Below, one piece after another: positions 35,180 to 44,074 of a DNA stretch of 64,000 nt. The position numbers and the translations under genes were made by a program. The notes under the pieces are model-generated. The model worked only from the letters and a program-made list of their open reading frames with translations. It was not told the DNA's origin and did no database searches. The stretch lies in NCBI RefSeq assembly GCF_000758305.1, contig NZ_CP009458.1, forward strand, positions 3,162,001-3,226,000. The letters run 5' to 3'. Source of the stretch: Cedecea neteri. Lineage in GTDB: Bacteria > Pseudomonadota > Gammaproteobacteria > Enterobacterales > Enterobacteriaceae. Position 1 is the stretch's first letter, and the number at the start of each line of letters is the position of its first letter.

Positions 35180-36835
35180 ATGAATCGCAGACGTTTTATC
35201 CAGGCCTCTATGGCTCTCGCCGCTGCCTGCGGCACGCCAACCCTTGCCACGCTGTTCTCCCAAAGCGCATTTGCCGCCGAGTCGGGTATCGCTGACGGGC
35301 ATTCAACCGCCTTCGATTTTGCGGTGCTTCAGAGCATGGCGCACGACCTGTCGAAAAAACCATGGGGCGGTGCACCGCGCGCGCTGCCCAATACCCTGGC
35401 TAACCTGACGCCTCAGGCTTATAACGCCATTCAATATGACGCCGATCATTCGCTGTGGAACAACATCGAAAACCGCCAGCTTGACGTGCAGTTCTTCCAC
35501 GTTGGCATGGGGTTCCGCCGCCGCGTCAGAATGTTCTCGCTGGATTCCGCCACCCATCAGGCGCGCGAAATCCACTTCCGCCCGGAATTGTTTAACTACA
35601 ACAATGCTGGCGTAGACACCAAACAGCTCGAAGGCCAGACGGATCTCGGCTTTGCCGGTCTGAAAGTTTTTAAGGCACCGGAGCTGGCGCGTCGTGACGT
35701 AGTGTCCTTCCTCGGGGCGAGCTATTTCCGTGCCGTAGACAGCACATATCAGTACGGCCTTTCCGCCCGTGGCCTCGCGGTAGACACCTTCACCGACACA
35801 CCGGAAGAGTTCCCGGACTTCACCTCGTTCTGGTTTGAAACGCCGAAAGCCACCGACACGACTTTTGTTGTCTATGCCTTACTCGATAGCCCAAGCGTAA
35901 CCGGCGCGTACAAATTTATTATTAGCTGTGAAGCCGAGCGCGTGGTGATGGAGGTGGACAATCACCTTTATGCTCGTAAAGACGTCAAGCAACTGGGCAT
36001 CGCGCCGATGACCAGCATGTTTGCCTGCGGCACCAATGAACGCCGGACCTGCGACACTATTCACCCGCAAATTCACGACTCCGACCGCCTGGCCATGTGG
36101 CGCGGTAACGGCGAATGGATTTGCCGCCCGCTGAATAACCCGCAGAAACTTCAGTTCAACGCCTTTATGGACGAGAACCCGAAAGGTTTTGGCCTGCTGC
36201 AGCTGGATCACGACTTTGCCAGCTACCAGGACATCATGGGCTGGTACAACAAGCGTCCGAGCCTATGGGTGGAGCCGCGTAACAAGTGGGGTAAAGGCAC
36301 CGTTGGCCTGATGGAAATTCCGACCACCGGCGAAACGCTCGACAATATTGTCTGCTTCTGGCAGCCGGAAAAGCCGGTCAAAGCCGGGGATGAGTTCGAG
36401 TTCAAATATCGCCTCTACTGGAGCGGTCTGCCGCCGGTGACAACGGACCTGGCTCGCGTTTACGCCACCCGCACCGGGATGGGCAGCTTCCCGGAAGGCT
36501 GGGCACCGGGTGAACACTTCCCGGAAAAATGGTCCCGCCGCTTTGCGATCGACTTTATCGGGGGCGATTTGAAAGCCGCCGCGCCGAAGGGCATTGAGCC
36601 GGTGATTACGCTCTCCAACGGCGAAGCGAAGCAGGTAGAGATCCTCTACGTTGAACCGTTTGACGGCTACCGCATTCTGTTTGACTGGTACCCGACCAAC
36701 GATTCCACCGACCCGGTCGAGATGCGCATGTTCCTGCGCTGTCAGGGCAAAGCGATCAGTGAAACCTGGCTTTACCAGTACTTCCCACCGCCGCCGGACA
36801 AACGTAAATACGTTGACGACCGCGAAATGCGTTAA
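35180..36835 (+). CDS. opgD: OpgD (MdoD), periplasmic glucans biosynthesis protein
   Basis: 551 residues, identical in length to E. coli OpgD. N-terminal MNRRRFIQASMALAAACG is a twin-arginine signal, cleaved near AFA-AES. The mature protein aligns throughout with E. coli OpgD, including GMGFRRRVRMFS, FLGASYFRA, YGLSARGLA and IHPQIHDSDRL. It shapes osmoregulated periplasmic glucans and is a close paralogue of OpgG. Followed by a strong terminator. Confidence 0.97.
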   Translation: MNRRRFIQASMALAAACGTPTLATLFSQSAFAAESGIADGHSTAFDFAVLQSMAHDLSKKPWGGAPRALPNTLANLTPQAYNAIQYDADHSLWNNIENRQLDVQFFHVGMGFRRRVRMFSLDSATHQAREIHFRPELFNYNNAGVDTKQLEGQTDLGFAGLKVFKAPELARRDVVSFLGASYFRAVDSTYQYGLSARGLAVDTFTDTPEEFPDFTSFWFETPKATDTTFVVYALLDSPSVTGAYKFIISCEAERVVMEVDNHLYARKDVKQLGIAPMTSMFACGTNERRTCDTIHPQIHDSDRLAMWRGNGEWICRPLNNPQKLQFNAFMDENPKGFGLLQLDHDFASYQDIMGWYNKRPSLWVEPRNKWGKGTVGLMEIPTTGETLDNIVCFWQPEKPVKAGDEFEFKYRLYWSGLPPVTTDLARVYATRTGMGSFPEGWAPGEHFPEKWSRRFAIDFIGGDLKAAAPKGIEPVITLSNGEAKQVEILYVEPFDGYRILFDWYPTNDSTDPVEMRMFLRCQGKAISETWLYQYFPPPPDKRKYVDDREMR

Positions 36836-36841
36836 TCATCC

Positions 36842-36877
36842 AGCCCCGCCGTGTAAAAGCCGCGGGGCTTTTTTTAT
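36842..36877 (+). terminator. Terminator of opgD
   Basis: AGCCCCGC ... GCGGGGCT stem with a 12-base loop and T7. Its tail touches the end of the convergent hicB gene. Confidence 0.88.
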
Positions 36878-37236
36878 CTATTTTTCAGCTGCCTGGTCAG
36901 CGCCCCGATGATGTAGCTGTTCAGCGACATTTGTTGCTCGGCGGCGGCGATGGCCAGATGTTCCCCAAAGGATTCAGGATAGCGGAGGGTGAATGTTTTC
37001 ATTTTTTCTTCTTTTTCAAAAGGCTCAATGCCCGCTGTGCTGCAATCTTCCAGATAGCACTGCAAAGACGTTTCACCTTCACGAATCAGCCCTGACGCGC
37101 TATCAGCGACAAAATCACAATATCCCGTCAGGCCGAGAAACTTGCCGCGAAAGAGATTAATGTCGGAGACCCAGGTGATTAACGCCGGTTGCCCGCAAAT
37201 GATCATGATATTTGGCAGTGGTTCTGCAGTGGTCAT
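36874..37236 (-). CDS. hicB: HicB-family antitoxin
   Basis: 120 residues. The N-terminal part (RGKFLGLTGYCDFVADSASGL, then LIREGETSLQCYLEDC) is the HicB RNase H-like domain. The C-terminal FTLRYPESFGEHLAIAAAEQQMSLNSYIIGALTRQL is a ribbon-helix-helix DNA-binding domain. It should bind and neutralise the HicA-type toxin and repress the operon. It starts within the last codons of the upstream toxin gene (ATGA overlap), indicating coupling. Converges on opgD, in the place of E. coli ydcH. Confidence 0.9.
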   Translation of the reverse strand: MTTAEPLPNIMIICGQPALITWVSDINLFRGKFLGLTGYCDFVADSASGLIREGETSLQCYLEDCSTAGIEPFEKEEKMKTFTLRYPESFGEHLAIAAAEQQMSLNSYIIGALTRQLKNR

Positions 37237-37508
37237 GGTGTGACTCCGATACTCTCAAAGCATTCTTTCAGGTTGGTAATAGCCCCTTTGTCGGTTTCAG
37301 GGGAGGGATGGGGGCGATGATAGTGGGCGATACTGCCGTTAAGCTGGAAACGTATACGAGAGCCGCGGCCGGGGCTGACATCTCCGCCAGGTGCAAGTAT
37401 CAGTCTTTCTACATCCTGCCATTTCACCCCAAACGGCACGGGCTTGGTGAAAATTTGAATTAGCGTCTGATGATGTTTGTTTCTTAGGTAGTCCTTTCCA
37501 TACCCCAT
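37233..37508 (-). CDS. hicA: HicA-family mRNA interferase toxin
   Basis: 91 residues from MGYGKDYLR, with AAGGA close upstream; an ATG four codons earlier (37520) has no ribosome site but cannot be excluded. The C-terminal half has the HicA pattern GSRIRFQLNG..., then HYHRPHPSPETDKGAI, with the histidine-containing RPHP segment, and ends ECFESIGVTP. HicA toxins cleave mRNA and are held by HicB. Toxin first, then antitoxin, with a 4-base overlap, is normal for HicAB. Confidence 0.87.
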   Translation of the reverse strand: MGYGKDYLRNKHHQTLIQIFTKPVPFGVKWQDVERLILAPGGDVSPGRGSRIRFQLNGSIAHYHRPHPSPETDKGAITNLKECFESIGVTP

Positions 37509-37557
37509 GATTCCTTCCATGATTCAACGTGCATTGTCATCGTAGCATATCGTGTTT

Positions 37558-37578
37558 TGACTTCAATATTTGAAGTCA
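37558..37578. promoter_or_regulatory. Dyad operator upstream of hicAB
   Basis: Perfect 9-bp arms TGACTTCAA / TTGAAGTCA around TAT, 50 bases before the hicA start. It is nested inside an outer inverted pair ATATCG (37547-37552) / CGATAT (37586-37591). The size and place fit a HicB ribbon-helix-helix operator. Confidence 0.7.
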
Positions 37579-37776
37579 TTTTTCGCGATATATTCCATAT
37601 TTTGATGAAAATGCATGCAATGGTTTTTCAACGACATTGGTTTTTGGTATTGATTTTACATTTAGCCATAATGAATTTTTATGCATTTATTTTTGACTGC
37701 CATAAATCAGAGTCAACATACTGGGGAAAAGTGACATATGATGACTGTCACCTTCTAACAAAAGCAGGAGTCACGA

Positions 37777-38331
37777 GTGGAACAGCAGCAGGCCTGGCAG
37801 GATGAAGTGATTACGGTTAATGATGACATCGAGCTGCATTCGGTGCACGAGCGGTTCGTGAAGGACGTTTTTGCCCTGGTACAGCGCAACAAAAGCTGGC
37901 TGCAAAAGGCGATGAACTGGCCGCAGTATGTTGTTTCCGAGGATGACACCCGCAAAACGCTGCAGGGGAACTATGTTCTCCACCATAAGGGCTACGCGAA
38001 GATGTTTATGATCCTCTATCGCGGTGAGCTGGCGGGCGTTTTTTCTTTTAACCAGATAGTCCCGACCGACAAAACGGCCTACATCGGCTACTGGCTAAGC
38101 GAGGACCAGCAGGGCAAGGGGATCATTTCCGCTGTGATTGAGGCCGCGATCGCCAAATATGCGGGGGAAGGGACGGTACGCCGGTTTGTCATCAAATGCA
38201 TCGTCACCAACCAGGCCAGCAACCGGGTGGCTCAACGCAATGGTTTTGCCCTTGAAGGTTGCCTGAAACAGGCCGAGTTTCTGAACGACGAGTTCCACGA
38301 TCAGAATATTTACGGGCGCATTGCTGATTAA
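37777..38331 (+). CDS. rimL: RimL, ribosomal protein L7/L12 N-acetyltransferase
   Basis: 184 residues from a GTG at 37777 with CAGGAG upstream. GNAT fold: IELHSVHERFVKDVF, NWPQYVVSEDDTRKT, YIGYWLSEDQQGKGI (acetyl-CoA loop QQGKGI), and NQASNRVAQRNGFALEGCLKQAEFLND, all as in E. coli RimL. It acetylates the N-terminal serine of L12, giving L7. Its stop overlaps the convergent ydcK gene by 4 bases. Confidence 0.95.
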   Translation: MEQQQAWQDEVITVNDDIELHSVHERFVKDVFALVQRNKSWLQKAMNWPQYVVSEDDTRKTLQGNYVLHHKGYAKMFMILYRGELAGVFSFNQIVPTDKTAYIGYWLSEDQQGKGIISAVIEAAIAKYAGEGTVRRFVIKCIVTNQASNRVAQRNGFALEGCLKQAEFLNDEFHDQNIYGRIAD

Positions 38332-39254
38332 AAAATGCCATAAAACGGCGTGCGGGTAATTCGCTGCGCGCCGTTAATATCCTTCATGCCGCGAAGATGA
38401 ATCAGTTCGCCGCCAAAGCCTTCCACCGCCGCCTCGTCATAAATCTGCACGTTGTTTTCGATGAGCACGTTACCCATCACTTTCGCCTCGCCATACACTT
38501 GTACATTGTTGTCCAGCAGAACCGGGCCGCCAATAAGTACCGCATTACCGTAAACCTGGACGCGGTGCTTGAGTACGCAATCTCCTTCAATAAGGGCGTT
38601 GCCGTAAACTTGAGAGGAGTAGCGGATGGTCGGGATTTGGCTGTCGCCGCTGCCGGCGATGATACGTGCATTGCCTGAAATCTGCGCGCAGTCGCAAATC
38701 CAGACATTGTTCTCTGCATTGCCTTCAATGACTGCATTATCGAAAATGGTTGAGCGGTGTTCGACAAAGGCATTGTTCACGCGGGCGTGGCCGTAGATTT
38801 GTGCCTGATGGACGATGCGTGAGGCCAGCACCGTGGCGTTTCCGTAGATTTGCAGCCGCATTTCTGTATCTTCGGTCAGCCCCAGCACGGCAATCACCTG
38901 GCTCTGCTGCAACACGCGGGCCGAGCCGGAGATAAAGCATTCGCCGCTGATGCGAGAATCCTCGACCTGCGCGTTGCCTCCCACTTTTGCGCGATGGCAG
39001 ATTTCAGACTCGCCGAGAATTTTCGCGTCATCTTCAACACGTGCATCGTTCCAGGCCAGCGCGTCAGGCTCAAGCCAGCAGGTTCCCGCGTGGCTCAGGT
39101 TCGCTTCTTCTTCAATCCAGCCTCCGCATTGCCCGGCCACGACGCTGCCAAAAGCGCGAAGCGCCTCAATTTGCCAGAGCCGAACTTGCCGCTGTTCGCC
39201 CTCGTGCGGATAATCATGAAGCCGTGAAACTTCAGTGAGCCGATATTTTTTCAT
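38328..39254 (-). CDS. ydcK: YdcK, hexapeptide-repeat (left-handed beta-helix) protein
   Basis: 308 residues from MKKYRLTEVSRLHD, matching the E. coli start; a longer frame to 39350 is rejected. Most of the chain is imperfect hexapeptide repeats (INGNA-like units: VQVYGEAKVMGNVLIENNVQIY), predicting a left-handed beta-helix as in acyltransferases of the LpxA type. No catalytic histidine loop is obvious. Function unknown. Convergent with rimL and divergent from tehA. Confidence 0.93.
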   Translation of the reverse strand: MKKYRLTEVSRLHDYPHEGEQRQVRLWQIEALRAFGSVVAGQCGGWIEEEANLSHAGTCWLEPDALAWNDARVEDDAKILGESEICHRAKVGGNAQVEDSRISGECFISGSARVLQQSQVIAVLGLTEDTEMRLQIYGNATVLASRIVHQAQIYGHARVNNAFVEHRSTIFDNAVIEGNAENNVWICDCAQISGNARIIAGSGDSQIPTIRYSSQVYGNALIEGDCVLKHRVQVYGNAVLIGGPVLLDNNVQVYGEAKVMGNVLIENNVQIYDEAAVEGFGGELIHLRGMKDINGAQRITRTPFYGIF

Positions 39255-39367
39255 GGTGGATTCTCGCAGTGCACTGCTGATAAACGTAGCAGGTAATTCA
39301 CCGGCGTAGCGTTTGGCGGCGTAATCGCATAAAATGCATTTAAAATACATTTTAAAAAATAAACAAA

Positions 39368-40360
39368 ATGAATAAACCGACCGCCGGCAGCTTCATCAAT
39401 CTCCCCGCAGGCTACTTTGGCATGGTGCTGGGCACCATCGGCATGGGGTTCGCGTGGCGATATGCCGCCACGATATGGCCAGTGCCGTCGTTTGTTGGTG
39501 AGACGCTGGTGGCGCTTGCCGCAGGCATCTGGTTTCTACTGGCGTTAGCGTTTCTGGCGCGCCTGGTGCGCTACCCGCACAGCGTGCTGGCAGAAATTCA
39601 TCATCCTTTAATGAGCAGCTTCGTGAGCCTGTTCCCGGCGACGACCATGCTGGTGGCCATCGGCGTGGTGCCTTATCTGCGCCCGCTCGCCGCAGTGATG
39701 TTTGGTTTTGGTGCCGTGGTGCAGCTTTGTTATGCCGCCTGGCAATCCGCCGGATTATGGCGGGGCACGCACCCGCAGGATGCCACGACGCCGGGGCTGT
39801 ATTTGCCCACCGTCGCCAATAACTTTATCAGCGCGATGGCCTGTGGTGCGTTGGGTTATCACGACCTGGGGATCTTGTTCCTCGGGGCCGGTGTGTTTTC
39901 CTGGCTCAGCCTGGAACCGGCGATTTTGCACCGTATGCGCAGCGCCGGGGAAATGCCCACGCCGGTGCGCACCTCGCTGGGCATTCAGCTTGCCCCGGCG
40001 CTGGTGGCCTGCAGCGCTTACCTGGCCGTGAACGGCGGCGTGACGGATTTCTTTGCCAAAATGCTGTTTGGCTACGGTCTGCTGCAATTGCTCTTCATGC
40101 TGCGCTTAATGCCCTGGTACCTGGCACAGCCGTTCAATGCTTCCTTCTGGAGTTTCTCATTCGGCATTTCTGCGCTGGCCACCACGGCACTCCACCTGAG
40201 TGCTGGCAGCGGGGACGGGCTGTTTCACGTCATTGCCGTGCCGCTTTTTATTTTTACTAATGTGATTATCGGCCTGCTGCTGGTGCGTACTTTTATCCTG
40301 CTGATGCAGGGGAAACTGATTTTGCGCACCGCGCGGCCTGAAAAAAAGGATCTGTCATGA
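39368..40360 (+). CDS. tehA: TehA, SLAC1-family tellurite-resistance / anion channel protein
   Basis: 330 residues, the same as E. coli TehA. About ten membrane helices, with N-terminal INLPAGYFGMVLGTIGMGFAWR. The TDT/SLAC1 fold is a trimeric anion channel; overexpressed with TehB it gives tellurite resistance. Overlaps tehB by ATGA at 40357-40360, so the two are translationally coupled. Confidence 0.96.
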   Translation: MNKPTAGSFINLPAGYFGMVLGTIGMGFAWRYAATIWPVPSFVGETLVALAAGIWFLLALAFLARLVRYPHSVLAEIHHPLMSSFVSLFPATTMLVAIGVVPYLRPLAAVMFGFGAVVQLCYAAWQSAGLWRGTHPQDATTPGLYLPTVANNFISAMACGALGYHDLGILFLGAGVFSWLSLEPAILHRMRSAGEMPTPVRTSLGIQLAPALVACSAYLAVNGGVTDFFAKMLFGYGLLQLLFMLRLMPWYLAQPFNASFWSFSFGISALATTALHLSAGSGDGLFHVIAVPLFIFTNVIIGLLLVRTFILLMQGKLILRTARPEKKDLS

Positions 40361-40950
40361 CCGAGAAGTCTGAAAGCTACTACAGCGAAAAATACGGCTT
40401 AACCGCCACACACTCTGACGTGCTGAACGCCGTGAAGTACGTTGCCCCTGGCAAAACGCTGGATCTTGGCTGCGGCGGCGGGCGCAACAGTCTGTACCTG
40501 AACCAGAAAGGGTTCGACGTCACCGCCTGGGATAAAAACCCGATGAGCATTGCCAGGCTGAATCAGATTATCGAGACGGAAGGGCTGAAAAATATTGCCA
40601 CCGCCGAGGTTGACCTGAACCAGTTGAGCTTTGACGGCGAGTACGATTTTATTCTCTCCACCGTGGTGATGATGTTCCTCGAGCGCAGCACGATCCCTGG
40701 ACTTATCGCCAATATGCAGCGCTGCACCAAACCCGGAGGCTACAATCTGATTGTGGCGGCCATGGATACCGAGGATTTCCCGTGCACGGTCGGCTTCCCG
40801 TTTGCTTTTAAAGAGGGCGAACTGCGGAACTACTACGAAGGGTGGGAACTGGTTAAGTACAACGAGGACGTGGGGCAGTTGCACAAGACCGATGAGAACG
40901 GCAACCGTATCAAGCTGCGTTTTGCCACGATGCTGGCGCGTAAGAAGTAA
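40357..40950 (+). CDS. tehB: TehB, SAM-dependent tellurite methyltransferase
   Basis: 197 residues, the same as E. coli TehB. Class I methyltransferase motif I LDLGCGGGRNSLYL (about 35-48), followed by the acidic residue of motif II in VTAWDKN and the motif IV-like FILSTVVMMFL. It methylates tellurite or selenite to volatile or less toxic forms. Second gene of tehAB; a repeat cluster follows directly. Confidence 0.96.
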   Translation: MTEKSESYYSEKYGLTATHSDVLNAVKYVAPGKTLDLGCGGGRNSLYLNQKGFDVTAWDKNPMSIARLNQIIETEGLKNIATAEVDLNQLSFDGEYDFILSTVVMMFLERSTIPGLIANMQRCTKPGGYNLIVAAMDTEDFPCTVGFPFAFKEGELRNYYEGWELVKYNEDVGQLHKTDENGNRIKLRFATMLARKK

Positions 40951-40957
40951 TAATTAA

Positions 40958-41112
40958 CCCTCACCCGGCCCTCTCCCTGGAAGGGAGAGGGGGAACAATC
41001 GCGTGCTCTGCGCTAATTCCCTCTCCCCTCAGGGGAGGGTTAAGGTGAGGGGAATTGAAGCGTTCTCTGTCTGAATTCCCTCACCCTTAGGGGAGAGGGT
41101 TAGGGTGAGGGG
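40958..41112. repeat. Three CCCTCACC/CCCTCTCC-type palindromic repeats
   Basis: Units at about 40958-40993, 41019-41052 and 41078-41112. Each can fold into a hairpin of CCCTCxCC and GGxGAGGG arms, e.g. CCCTCACCCTTAGGGGAGAGGG. The same family recurs at 44075-44159 on the other side of the pepT-like/dppA-like pair. Such intergenic palindromes are common in enterobacteria and behave like REP elements. Confidence 0.82.
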
Positions 41113-41116
41113 AAAA

Positions 41117-42346
41117 TTACTTCGCCGCCAACAGGCAAAGCTTCAGCGCCACATTGTAAGAAGCCTCAAACGCTCGCAGCGGTAAAAACTCAAATCGCGA
41201 ATGGAAATTGTGCGCGCCGGTAAAGAAGTTCGGCGTCAACAACCCTTTAGCCGAAAGCGCTGCGCCATCCGTGCCCCCGCGCATTGGAATGACCTTTGGC
41301 TCAATCCCCAGCTCATCCAGGGCGGCAAAAATCAAATCAATGGCCCGGCGATCGTCGGTAATGGCGTTACTGATGTTGCTGTAAGTATCGCTGAGGCTGA
41401 ACTCCACGCGTGCGGTCGGGTATTGCGCGGCAATCTTCTGCGCCACTTCGCCAATTTGCTGTTTGCGGCGTTCAAAGTTGGCCAAATCGAAGTCGCGAAT
41501 ATTTGCCTTCAACAGCGCTTCGCTTTGTGAAGCCTGCATCCCGTTAAACCACACGTAACCCTCGCGGCCTTCGGTATGTTCTGGCGTTTGTTGGCGGTCA
41601 AAGTGGCTGATGTAGTCCATCGCCATCAGCAGCGGATTAACCAGCACACCTTTGGAGGACATTGGATGGCTGGTTACGCCGGTGAATTTAAGCTCTGCGT
41701 GGGCAGCGTTGAAGTTTTCATACACCACTTCGCCCAGCTCACAGCAGTCGATAGTCCACGCGAAGTCCACGTCAAAACGCGCCAGATCCAGCGCTTTGGC
41801 GCCACACAGGCCAATTTCTTCATCCGGGACGAAGGCCACCACGATGTCGCCGTGCTGGTGCTCCGGCGTCAGGTTTTCCAACAGCGTCATCACCACCGTG
41901 ACGGCGGCCTTGTTGTCCGCGCCCAGCACGCTGGTGCCGTCGCTGAAGATAATCTCTTCCCCAGGATAAGCGTTGATTTCGGGATGTTCCGACGTGCGCA
42001 GCCAGATGTTCTCTTTGGCATTCAGGCATAAATCTTCCCCCGTGAAGCGCAGGATCTGCGGATGAATATCCGGGGAAAGGCCAACATCAACGGTATCAAT
42101 GTGCGTAATGAACCCCACGCGCGGTGCACCGGCCACGTTACCTTTCTTCACGGCGGTTACCGTGGCGTGCTCATCAATCACAATATTTTCCAGGCCCAGC
42201 GTTCGCAGTTCTTCCGCGAGCAGGCTGGCCATTTCGTGTTGCCCTGGGGTGCTGGGCAGGCTGCTGACTCGCGGATCGCTTTGGCTGGTCACCGCCAGAT
42301 AACGAAAGAAGCGTTGGGTGAGCTGCTCGCTGAGCGACGAAGACAT
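41117..42346 (-). CDS. Peptidase T-like aminotripeptidase (M20B)
   Basis: 409 residues, the usual PepT length, similar to but clearly diverged from E. coli PepT. Metal and catalytic residues are present: H82 and D84 in THIDTVD, D144 in LGADNKAA, E176 and E177 in PDEEIG, D200 in TIDCCELGE, and the C-terminal GAHNFHSRFEF. Probably a second, accessory PepT with tripeptide substrates, cytosolic. Divergent from a dipeptide-binding protein gene, which suggests joint peptide use. Confidence 0.9.
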   Translation of the reverse strand: MSSSLSEQLTQRFFRYLAVTSQSDPRVSSLPSTPGQHEMASLLAEELRTLGLENIVIDEHATVTAVKKGNVAGAPRVGFITHIDTVDVGLSPDIHPQILRFTGEDLCLNAKENIWLRTSEHPEINAYPGEEIIFSDGTSVLGADNKAAVTVVMTLLENLTPEHQHGDIVVAFVPDEEIGLCGAKALDLARFDVDFAWTIDCCELGEVVYENFNAAHAELKFTGVTSHPMSSKGVLVNPLLMAMDYISHFDRQQTPEHTEGREGYVWFNGMQASQSEALLKANIRDFDLANFERRKQQIGEVAQKIAAQYPTARVEFSLSDTYSNISNAITDDRRAIDLIFAALDELGIEPKVIPMRGGTDGAALSAKGLLTPNFFTGAHNFHSRFEFLPLRAFEASYNVALKLCLLAAK

Positions 42347-42465
42347 AGTGTTTCCTTATTGTTCGATGTTGTTTGTTGGCAATGTAAATTTAATGTTATT
42401 TATTAAGGCGCTTTGCACAAGCTTTATTCATTCAGGGTCAGGACAAACACCACAGGAAGACAGCG

Positions 42466-44061
42466 ATGAAAACAAAGATTACAACGCTTGCACTTGCCGT
42501 AGCGGCGCTCTCTATCAGTACCAGCGTGGCGGCCAGCACGTTGGTTTATTGCTCCGAAGGCTCACCGGAAAACTTCAACCCGCAGCTCTACACCTCGGGT
42601 ACCAGCGTGGATGCCAGCGCGGTGCCGGTTTATAACCGGCTGGTGGATTTTAAAGTCGGCACCACGGAACTGCAGCCCAGCCTGGCGGAAAGCTGGGACG
42701 TCAGCGAAGACGGAAAAGTCTATACCTTCCATCTGCGTAAAGGCGTTAAGTTCCAGAGCAACAAATACTTTAAGCCCACCAGAGATTTCAACGCGGATGA
42801 CGTGATTTTCTCGTTCATGCGCCAGAAAGATCCGAAGCATCCGTATCACAACGTCTCCAACGGCAACTATTCCAATTTTGAAAGCCTGGAGTTTGGCAAG
42901 CTGATCACGGCGATTGATAAAGTGGATGACAACACGGTGCGCTTCACCCTGGGGCACCCGGAAGCGCCGTTTGTCGCGGATTTAGGCTGGTATTTTGCTT
43001 CGATTCTCTCTGCCGAATACGCCGATGTCATGATGAAGGCCGGCACGCCGGAGCGCGTGGATTCCGACCCCATCGGCACCGGGCCATTTGAGCTGAAGCA
43101 ATATCAGAAAGACTCCCGCATTCTCTATACCGCTTTCCCGGATTACTGGCAGGGCAAATCAAAAATCGACCGACTGGTGTTCTCCATCACGCCGGATGCG
43201 TCGATTCGCTATGCCAAACTTGAGAAAAATGAATGCCAGGTGATGCCGTTCCCGAATCCGGCGGATCTGCCGCGAATGAAGGAAAACAAAGACATCAACC
43301 TGATGCAAAAAGCGGGGCTGAACACCGGCTTCCTTGCCTTTAACACTCAGAAGCCGCCGCTGGATAACGTGAAAGTGCGCCAGGCGCTGGCGATGGCAAT
43401 TAACAAACCGGCCATCATAGAAGCGGTGTTCCACGGCACGGGCATTGAGGCGAAAAATTTGCTGCCGCCGGGCGTGTGGAGTGCGGACGATAAGCTCAAG
43501 GATTACGATTACGATCCTGAAAAAGCGAAGGCGCTGCTCAAAGAAGCCGGGTTTGCCAATGGCATGAGCATTGACCTGTGGGCGATGCCGGTTCAGCGTC
43601 CGTATAACCCTAACGCTAAACGTATGGCAGAAATGATTCAGGCTGACTGGGCGAAAGTTGGCGTAACGGCGAAAATCGTCACCTACGAATGGGGCGAGTA
43701 CCTCAAGCGAGTGAAGGGCGGTGAGCACCAGGCGGCGCTGATGGGCTGGACGACGGCTACCGGCGACCCGGACAACTTCTTCGGGCCGCTGTTTACCTGC
43801 ACGTCGGCCAACGGCGGTTCTAACTCCTCCAAATGGTGTTATCAGCCGTTTGATAAGCTGATTCTTCAAGCCCGCGCCGAGGGGAACCACGATAAGCGAG
43901 TCGAACTCTACAAAGAAGCGCAGCAAATGATGCACGATCAGATGCCTGCGGTGATGATTGCCCACTCCACGATTTTCGAGCCGGTGCGTAAAGAGGTGAC
44001 CGGGTATGAAATTGACCCGTTCGGGAAGCACATTTTTTATCAGGTGGATGTGAAGAAGTAA
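42466..44061 (+). CDS. Dipeptide-binding protein (DppA-like), orphan
   Basis: 531 residues with a signal peptide cleaved near VAA-STL. Family-5 solute-binding protein very like E. coli DppA: TLVYCSEGSPENFNPQL, GTGPFELKQYQKDSR, DASIRYAKLEKNECQVMP, WAMPVQRPYNPNAKRMAEMIQ and EYLKRVKGGEHQ. No dppBCDF-type transporter genes adjoin, so it probably delivers ligand to a Dpp/Opp permease elsewhere, as MppA does. Divergent from the pepT-like gene, with 119 bases between starts. Confidence 0.92.
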   Translation: MKTKITTLALAVAALSISTSVAASTLVYCSEGSPENFNPQLYTSGTSVDASAVPVYNRLVDFKVGTTELQPSLAESWDVSEDGKVYTFHLRKGVKFQSNKYFKPTRDFNADDVIFSFMRQKDPKHPYHNVSNGNYSNFESLEFGKLITAIDKVDDNTVRFTLGHPEAPFVADLGWYFASILSAEYADVMMKAGTPERVDSDPIGTGPFELKQYQKDSRILYTAFPDYWQGKSKIDRLVFSITPDASIRYAKLEKNECQVMPFPNPADLPRMKENKDINLMQKAGLNTGFLAFNTQKPPLDNVKVRQALAMAINKPAIIEAVFHGTGIEAKNLLPPGVWSADDKLKDYDYDPEKAKALLKEAGFANGMSIDLWAMPVQRPYNPNAKRMAEMIQADWAKVGVTAKIVTYEWGEYLKRVKGGEHQAALMGWTTATGDPDNFFGPLFTCTSANGGSNSSKWCYQPFDKLILQARAEGNHDKRVELYKEAQQMMHDQMPAVMIAHSTIFEPVRKEVTGYEIDPFGKHIFYQVDVKK

Positions 44062-44074
44062 GTGGACTGAAGGT

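Noticed and set aside
37557..37805. 82-residue open frame between hicA and rimL
   Set aside because: It crosses the hicAB operator and the rimL start, lacks a ribosome site and resembles nothing known.
40958..41112. CRISPR array
   Set aside because: Repeats are imperfect palindromes of unequal spacing with no unique spacers and no cas genes.
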